From Acidobacterium sp. (GTDB lineage: Bacteria; Acidobacteriota; Terriglobia; Terriglobales; Acidobacteriaceae): DNA of 10,620 bases. Below, in pieces: positions 7,334 to 10,620 of the stretch. A model generated the notes under the pieces. That model did not search any database and was not told the origin of the DNA. It saw only the letters and a program-made list of their open reading frames with translations. The stretch spans positions 18,776 to 29,395 of the forward strand of contig PMAM01000232.1 in assembly GCA_003152595.1 (NCBI GenBank). Reading direction: 5' to 3'. The translations under genes and the position numbers were made by a program. Each line of letters starts with the position of its first letter. Positions within the stretch are counted from its first letter, which is position 1.

Positions 7334-7382
7334 CCGGGAGAAAACCTGTCCTTTGGAGGATGACCTTTTGATTCCCTAACCC

Positions 7383-7388
7383 ATTCTA
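7383..7388 (-). promoter_or_regulatory. Possible -10 box of mltG
   Basis: On the minus strand these bases read TAGAAT, five of six matching TATAAT, placed to give a leader of about 40 bases before the mltG GTG. No -35 match is visible at the right distance (that region lies inside the start of ruvX and is GC-rich). The 57-base space must serve two divergent genes. On the plus strand no convincing box precedes the ruvX ATG. Confidence 0.28.
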
Positions 7389-7390
7389 AG

Positions 7391-7873
7391 ATGCGGCTTT
7401 CTCTCCGCGCTCGCGGTACCATCTCTGGTGTGCAACCCCGCCTGCTGGGCCTCGATTTCGGCGGCCGCCGCATCGGCGTCGCGGTCTCCGACGAGCTGGG
7501 CCTCACCGCCCAACCGGTCCTCACTCTGGTTCGCAAAAACGCGAAGCAGGACCTGAAATCCATCGGCCGCCTCTTGCGCAAGTACACCTGCTCGGCCATC
7601 GTACTCGGCCATCCTCTGTACATGTCGGGCGACGTCAGCCCCCAGGCGGTGAAAACCCAGGCCTTCGGGGACTCTCTGCGCGAAGCGTTCTCCCTCCCCG
7701 TCCATCTCTGGGACGAGCGCCTCACCTCGGCTGAAGCGCACCGCCACCTGGAGGCCTCCGGACGTCCCCCTTCCGGCCATCGCGAGGTCGTGGACCAGGT
7801 GGCTGCCGTGTTGATTTTGCAGAGTTTCCTCGATGCCCACCGCTCCGCCCCGGCATCGTATAATGAGCGTTGA
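7391..7873 (+). CDS. ruvX: RuvX/YqgF, putative pre-16S rRNA nuclease / Holliday junction resolvase
   Basis: A 160-residue RNase H-fold protein of the YqgF family. The family is essential in several bacteria, is implicated in maturation of the 5' end of 16S rRNA, and was first proposed as a Holliday junction resolvase. Visible signatures in order: LLGLDFGGRRIGVAVSDE (18-35) with the first catalytic Asp22, AIVLGHPLYMSGD (69-81), WDERLTSAEA (107-116) with Asp108, and VVDQVAAVLILQSFL (133-147) with Asp135. All the acidic positions expected for the fold are present. The ATG at 7391 gives a 13-residue basic lead before the conserved core; a GTG at 7430 would give a 147-residue protein closer to the usual length of about 140. 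Neither has a clear ribosome site. The gene heads a plus-strand run with greA and is divergent from mltG. A similar association of ruvX, mltG and greA exists in Bacillus. Confidence 0.93.
   Translation: MRLSLRARGTISGVQPRLLGLDFGGRRIGVAVSDELGLTAQPVLTLVRKNAKQDLKSIGRLLRKYTCSAIVLGHPLYMSGDVSPQAVKTQAFGDSLREAFSLPVHLWDERLTSAEAHRHLEASGRPPSGHREVVDQVAAVLILQSFLDAHRSAPASYNER
7859..7864 (+). promoter_or_regulatory. Perfect -10 box, candidate greA promoter
   Basis: A perfect TATAAT lies in the last codons of ruvX, nine bases before its stop, in otherwise GC-rich sequence. No good TTGACA-like box appears 16-18 bases upstream and the extended -10 TG is absent (TCG instead), so it may be a chance match in the codons for Ser-Tyr-Asn. 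If used, transcription would start near 7871 and give greA a leader of about 140 bases holding the hairpins described at 7940-7979. That would separate greA expression from ruvX. Confidence 0.4.
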
Positions 7874-7939
7874 GGCGGAACCCCAGCCTTCGGACTAATA
7901 CTCCTTTTCCAGGGTTTTGATCCCTTTTCGCCGCGGCCA

Positions 7940-7979
7940 GGAAGCTTGCTTCCCTTACCGCACAGCAACGGTTGTTGCT
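7940..7979 (+). promoter_or_regulatory. Two tandem hairpins in the greA 5' leader
   Basis: The 140-base space between ruvX and greA holds two perfect inverted repeats ten bases apart. The first is GGAAG-CTTG-CTTCC at 7940-7953, closed by a CUUG loop of a type known to be stable. The second is AGCAAC-GGTT-GTTGCT at 7964-7979, a six-base stem. A weaker AGGG/CCCT pairing at 7911-7925 precedes them. Neither strong hairpin is followed by a run of T, so they are not classical intrinsic terminators; they look more like leader structures for attenuation, RNA stability or protein binding. The AGCAAC arm lies 35 bases before the greA start. Confidence 0.5.
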
Positions 7980-7998
7980 CAAGAGCGAACGGGACCCC

Positions 7999-8005
7999 GG
8001 GGGAA
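7999..8005 (+). promoter_or_regulatory. Ribosome binding site that sets the greA start
   Basis: GGGGGAA ends eight bases before the ATG at 8014, a good Shine-Dalgarno position. An in-frame ATG-like TTG at 7972 would extend the protein by 14 residues but falls inside the second leader hairpin, so the start at 8014 is preferred. Confidence 0.6.
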
Positions 8006-8013
8006 TTCGATTC

Positions 8014-8493
8014 ATGACCGAGCACATCAAGAAAAAGCTTCTGGAAGAAATCAAAGAGCTTGAACACGAGCTGACGCACGAATTGCCCGCCGAGATCAAG
8101 AAGGCGGTGGCGATGGGCGACCTGAGCGAAAACGCCGAGTACCACATGGCCAAGCAGCGCCAGGACTTCGTCAATGCGCGCCTGGGGCAGCTCAAAAAGC
8201 GCATGGCTGAGTTTGCTCTCGTCAACCTGTCCAACATTCCCCGCGACCGCGCCGCCTTCGGCTCCACGGTTCTGGTTTACGACACCTCGAAAGATGAGAA
8301 AATCGAATACAAGCTGGTCACCAGCGAAGAATCGGACGTGAGTAAGGGTCTCATCTCCACCACCTCTCCCATCGGTAAGGCGCTGGTGGGCAAACAGGTG
8401 GGCGACATGGCGACCGTGGTCACGCCCAATGGCAAGCGCGAACTCGAGGTGCTGAAGCTCGCGACGATTCACGACGCGGAAGCTGCATCGTAG
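8014..8493 (+). CDS. greA: Transcript cleavage/elongation factor GreA
   Basis: A 159-residue protein with the size and two-domain layout of GreA. It binds RNA polymerase, reaches through the secondary channel with its coiled coil and stimulates cleavage of backtracked RNA, rescuing stalled complexes. Residues 1-75 are the N-terminal antiparallel coiled coil; the tip loop GDLSENAEYHMAKQRQ (35-50) carries the invariant acidic pair Asp36 and Glu39. Residues about 80-153 form the FKBP-like domain that docks on polymerase (AFGSTVLVYD, YKLVTSEESD, ISTTSPIGKALVGKQVGD). SPIGKALVGK is a strong Gre signature, and the overall form fits GreA better than GreB. The start at 8014 is chosen from the well-spaced GGGGGAA and because family proteins begin just before the first helix. 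It lies 140 bases after ruvX with a structured leader between, and 43 bases before the phosphatidyltransferase gene, which may share its transcript. Confidence 0.95.
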   Translation: MTEHIKKKLLEEIKELEHELTHELPAEIKKAVAMGDLSENAEYHMAKQRQDFVNARLGQLKKRMAEFALVNLSNIPRDRAAFGSTVLVYDTSKDEKIEYKLVTSEESDVSKGLISTTSPIGKALVGKQVGDMATVVTPNGKRELEVLKLATIHDAEAAS

Positions 8494-8536
8494 CCTGACC
8501 CTGAACGCTTCGAACGGAAGCAGAAGCCGGGACGCA

Positions 8537-9295
8537 GTGGAAGAAGACAAACCCATCACCTGGACCCGCGCTTTCGGCGCCGGATGTGCCGTCATCCTCC
8601 AGGTCATCGTTAACGGGCTGGCGCTGACCCGCATCTCGCCCAACGCCCTCACCTTCATCGGCCTGCTCATCAACACCGCCGCGGCGATCCTCTTCGGCTT
8701 CGGCAACCAGAACAACTACGTCCGCATGTTCCTCTATGCCGCCCTGGTCATCATCGGCGCCGGCATCTTCGACATGGTGGACGGGCGCGTCGCCCGCCAG
8801 ACGCAGCAGGTTACCGTCTTCGGCGCCTTCTTCGACTCGGTCATCGACCGCTACTCCGACGTCGTCCTGTTCTTCGGGCTACTGGTCTTCTACGCGCGCG
8901 GCAATCGCCTCTTCTACGTCTTTCTCGCCGCCTTCGTCATGATCACCTCGCTGATGGTCAGCTACACCCGCGCCCGCGCAGAGGCGCTGATCGGCAAATG
9001 CAAGGTCGGCTTTATGGAGCGGCCTGAGCGCGTGGTGCTCATCATCATCGGCGCACTTTTCGAACGCTGGGACGCGATGGCCCCGGTCCTCTGGATCCTT
9101 GCCGTCATCTCGACCATTACAGTCATCCATCGCATCCTGTACACGTATCAGGCGACGCGCCATCTCGCGCCGGTCACTGAGATCAAGCACGTCGTGCAGC
9201 CATCGGGGCCGGTGCAGTCGGTGCCGCCGGCTATCGCAATGCGGGAAACGGAATCCCGGCCGGAGCTGCGGACGTCCCGCGCGCCGAGGCTTTAA
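8537..9295 (+). CDS. CDP-alcohol phosphatidyltransferase, resembling inositol-phosphate-type synthases
   Basis: A 252-residue inner-membrane enzyme with about six hydrophobic segments (roughly 14-31, 36-55, 63-79, 106-120, 124-141, 164-175 and 182-200). It carries the complete CDP-alcohol phosphotransferase signature D79-x2-D82-G83-x2-A86-R87-x8-G96-x3-D100-x3-D104, which binds metal and the CDP-diacylglycerol donor. Enzymes of the family swap CMP for an alcohol to make phospholipid head groups. The choice of alcohol is uncertain, but SYTRARAEA (142-150) and GFMERPERVVL (158-168) resemble the corresponding parts of phosphatidylinositol-phosphate and archaetidylinositol-phosphate synthases, which use inositol 1-phosphate. 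Other possibilities are phosphatidylglycerophosphate or phosphatidylserine synthase. The start is a GTG at 8537; no ATG is available before the first conserved segment. The hydrophilic tail (about 210-252) is variable. The stop is one base from that of the convergent gene. Confidence 0.88.
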   Translation: MEEDKPITWTRAFGAGCAVILQVIVNGLALTRISPNALTFIGLLINTAAAILFGFGNQNNYVRMFLYAALVIIGAGIFDMVDGRVARQTQQVTVFGAFFDSVIDRYSDVVLFFGLLVFYARGNRLFYVFLAAFVMITSLMVSYTRARAEALIGKCKVGFMERPERVVLIIIGALFERWDAMAPVLWILAVISTITVIHRILYTYQATRHLAPVTEIKHVVQPSGPVQSVPPAIAMRETESRPELRTSRAPRL

Positions 9296-9296
9296 C

Positions 9297-10313
9297 TCAC
9301 TCCTTAAAAATTGCCTTCGGGCACATCACATGCACGCCCACGTTCCCATCCACCAGCTGCGTGATGTCCACATCCGCCGCGACGCTGGTGAGCATATACG
9401 CGTCATCGCGTGACAAGTGCTTCTCCGTGACCAGAAAGTCGATCATATTCCGCACGGCCATTTCGGTCGCTGTCTTCAGGTCGGGGCTGAAACCCATGCT
9501 GATGTAGCTGGTCGGCGTCTCTGCGCGTGGCCACAGCAGATGCTGATCCTTGTGCACGACGAACCGGAACGTCCCGGTCAGAAACGTCTCCATTGCTGTG
9601 ATGTCGACTTCGCCGTTGCCCTGACCGGCATGCCCGTCGCCTGCTTCAAACAACGCGCCCTTCACGTGCACCGGAATGAAGAGAGTCGTCCCCGCCACCA
9701 TCTCCTTGTTGTCGATGTTCCCGGCATGCATCCACGGCGGAGCGCTGTCGTACCGTCCCGCTGACGGCGGTGGCGCATCGCCCATGCTGCCGAAGAAGGG
9801 ATGCAGTGGAATGTCGATTCCCGGCCCGAAGTGGGCGATCATTTTCTCGCGGTCCAGCGGAATGATCTTCGATCGTCCATAGGGAAAATCGTTGGGCAGA
9901 AACCCGCGCCCCACGCTGAAGCCTTTGCAGGCAAACGGTGCGTCGATGTCGATCCTCAGGATCTGCACCTCGAGCACGTCGCCCGGCTCGGCTTCCGCAA
10001 TTTCGACCGGCCCGGTGAGAATGTGGCCGCCCGGGCCCTTGTCCTTCACCTGATCGAAGATTGGCTGGTTATACGCGGGGATATCCGAAGCATTCACGCC
10101 TTCCTGCTCCAGCCGCTCATTCGGCCCGCATGTCGAGAGCGTCTGGATGCGCACGATGTCGCCAGAGTGCACCGTCAGCACCGGCTTCGCCTTTGACCAG
10201 TAGTAGCCCCACGCCACCGTCGTCGGCGTGGCATTCAGCACCAGTGGCGTTCCCTGGGCGGCGGCTGCGACCGTGATCGACAGCGACAGTACGGCGACAG
10301 CAAGGAGTCTCAT
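9297..10313 (-). CDS. Exported acetamidase/formamidase-family protein
   Basis: A 338-residue protein of the FmdA/AmdA family, whose characterised members hydrolyse formamide, acetamide or related short amides to the acid and ammonia. Residues 1-20 are a signal peptide (hydrophobic core then AAAAAQ with a probable cleavage site), so the enzyme should act outside the cytoplasm, unlike the usual cytoplasmic enzymes. Family features are VHSGDIVRIQT (48-58), GPGGHILTGPVEIAEAEPGDVLEVQI (93-118), LHPFFGSMG (170-178), WMHAGNIDNKEMVAGTTLFIPV (194-215), the glycine-rich GDGHAGQGNGEV (225-236) and a conserved C-terminal region. The start is the ATG at 10313, supported by GGAGG five bases upstream; a GTG at 10319 overlaps that ribosome site. 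No amide transporter or regulator is adjacent, so the substrate is unknown. It ends one base from the convergent phosphatidyltransferase gene. Confidence 0.9.
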   Translation of the reverse strand: MRLLAVAVLSLSITVAAAAQGTPLVLNATPTTVAWGYYWSKAKPVLTVHSGDIVRIQTLSTCGPNERLEQEGVNASDIPAYNQPIFDQVKDKGPGGHILTGPVEIAEAEPGDVLEVQILRIDIDAPFACKGFSVGRGFLPNDFPYGRSKIIPLDREKMIAHFGPGIDIPLHPFFGSMGDAPPPSAGRYDSAPPWMHAGNIDNKEMVAGTTLFIPVHVKGALFEAGDGHAGQGNGEVDITAMETFLTGTFRFVVHKDQHLLWPRAETPTSYISMGFSPDLKTATEMAVRNMIDFLVTEKHLSRDDAYMLTSVAADVDITQLVDGNVGVHVMCPKAIFKE

Positions 10314-10318
10314 CCCCA

Positions 10319-10323
10319 CCTCC
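10319..10323 (-). promoter_or_regulatory. Shine-Dalgarno that fixes the acetamidase start
   Basis: On the minus strand these bases read GGAGG and sit five bases before the ATG at 10313. This is the best-formed ribosome site in the window and rules against the overlapping GTG at 10319 as the start. Confidence 0.7.
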
Positions 10324-10410
10324 GTTGCAAGGGTCAGGATTTTTGCGGCCAGAAGAACATCTTAACCGCACTGGGTGCTGCCGAGCCGGTGTCGGAACGG
10401 ACCCCATGTG

Positions 10411-10425
10411 GCGCGCAAAGCGCGC
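10411..10425. repeat. Short GC inverted repeat
   Basis: GCGCGC and its inverse are separated by AAA. In RNA this would be a six-base stem with a triloop; in DNA it could be a dyad site. No T-tract follows on either strand, so a terminator is not supported. Alternating GC runs arise easily in GC-rich DNA. Confidence 0.4.
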
Positions 10426-10476
10426 GTATGCCTGGACGGCCAGTCCCAGACTAGAACCGTGACCGCCCGAAGTTTT

Positions 10477-10570
10477 CCGGGCCTGAAGGCCGGAGATTTT
10501 CGAGTGCTTGTTCCCCGGCCTAAAGGCCGGGGCTTCTACCGTCGTCCCGCTCCAGCGGGACCGCTTCGCG
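10477..10570. repeat. Cluster of extragenic palindromes (REP-like)
   Basis: Several inverted repeats follow in close order. At 10480-10491, GGCC-TGAA-GGCC. At 10513-10532, an eight-base stem CCCCGGCC closed by TAAA and GGCCGGGG. At 10544-10561, GTCCCGCT-CC-AGCGGGAC. At 10562-10570, a small CGC-TTC-GCG. The first two share the GGCC-TRAA-GGCC core, so they look like two copies of one element in different states of decay. Palindromes of this general form, with a GGCC or GGGC stem around TAAA, are scattered between genes in acidobacterial genomes as far as I recall; that would make this a REP-like element. No transposase is within the window. Confidence 0.6.
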
Positions 10571-10620
10571 AAAGGTCCAGAATCGTACGGTCGAAGCCCT
10601 AGTTGTGAGGTTTCAACAGG

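Larger units (their letters stand above)
10324..10620. other. Right-edge intergenic region, no convincing gene
   Basis: About 300 bases upstream of the acetamidase gene show no coding signal I trust on either strand. The part nearest the gene has a weak minus-strand TAAGAT at 10359-10364 as a possible -10 but no -35. A GCGCGC-AAA-GCGCGC inverted repeat lies at 10411-10425. From 10477 to 10570 there is a cluster of palindromes (listed separately). The final 50 bases contain nothing I recognise. A 75-codon open frame across the palindromes is judged spurious. Confidence 0.6.

Noticed and set aside
7940..7979. Intrinsic terminator for ruvX
   Set aside because: Neither hairpin is followed by a T-run, so a classical terminator is not supported.
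7303..8715. A 470-codon minus-strand open frame spanning the mltG start, ruvX, greA and the next gene start
   Set aside because: It runs antisense to genes with clear conserved motifs and overlaps their promoters; no domain is visible.
10477..10570. CRISPR-like repeats
   Set aside because: The units are palindromes of differing sequence without regular spacing or spacers, and no cas gene is present.
10375..10602. A 75-codon plus-strand open frame across the right-edge palindromes
   Set aside because: Its sequence is built from the palindromes themselves (repeats of RPKGRGF/GLKAGDF type), has no ribosome site and resembles the spurious proteins often called over such repeats.

Overview
The window is GC-rich, densely packed bacterial chromosome. 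It holds nine complete genes and one cut-off gene end. The gene set (a Ppx/CHAD/SixA cluster, a GT39-like glycosyltransferase, MltG with a LolA/LolB-like lipoprotein, RuvX, GreA, a CDP-alcohol phosphatidyltransferase and an exported acetamidase/formamidase) and the GGCC-TAAA-GGCC type extragenic palindromes near the right edge suggest a Gram-negative soil bacterium. My best guess is Acidobacteriota, class Terriglobia. That placement comes from overall resemblance and was not checked against a database. No transposase, integrase, tRNA, rRNA or CRISPR array is visible, and nothing points to recent transfer.

Layout, left to right. Bases 1-87 are the proline-rich end of an upstream gene. A putative extended -10 promoter at 173-181 precedes sixA (plus strand), a small histidine phosphatase. 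sixA runs tail-to-tail into ppx, with a 49-base overlap. ppx follows a CHAD-domain gene on the minus strand, 65 bases downstream of it and probably in one transcript. Together they look like a polyphosphate/phosphohistidine module. Head-to-head with the CHAD gene is a large membrane glycosyltransferase (3374-5398, plus). It meets a minus-strand lipoprotein gene tail-to-tail across a 43-base spacer that carries four 7-base repeats.

The lipoprotein gene is translationally coupled (ATGA overlap) to mltG, the septation-linked endolytic transglycosylase. mltG diverges from a plus-strand run of housekeeping genes: ruvX, greA and a CDP-alcohol phosphatidyltransferase whose motifs resemble the inositol-phosphate-using enzymes. 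greA has a 5' leader with two clean hairpins and a perfect TATAAT upstream. The phosphatidyltransferase ends one base from the stop of a minus-strand acetamidase/formamidase-family gene with a signal peptide. The last 307 bases hold no convincing gene, only several extragenic palindromes.

I do not see a clear new defence or mobile system. The points most worth a second look are the sixA-ppx-CHAD cluster (including the lost HD histidine in Ppx), the structured greA leader, the heptanucleotide repeat, the likely inositol-lipid synthase and the right-edge palindromes.
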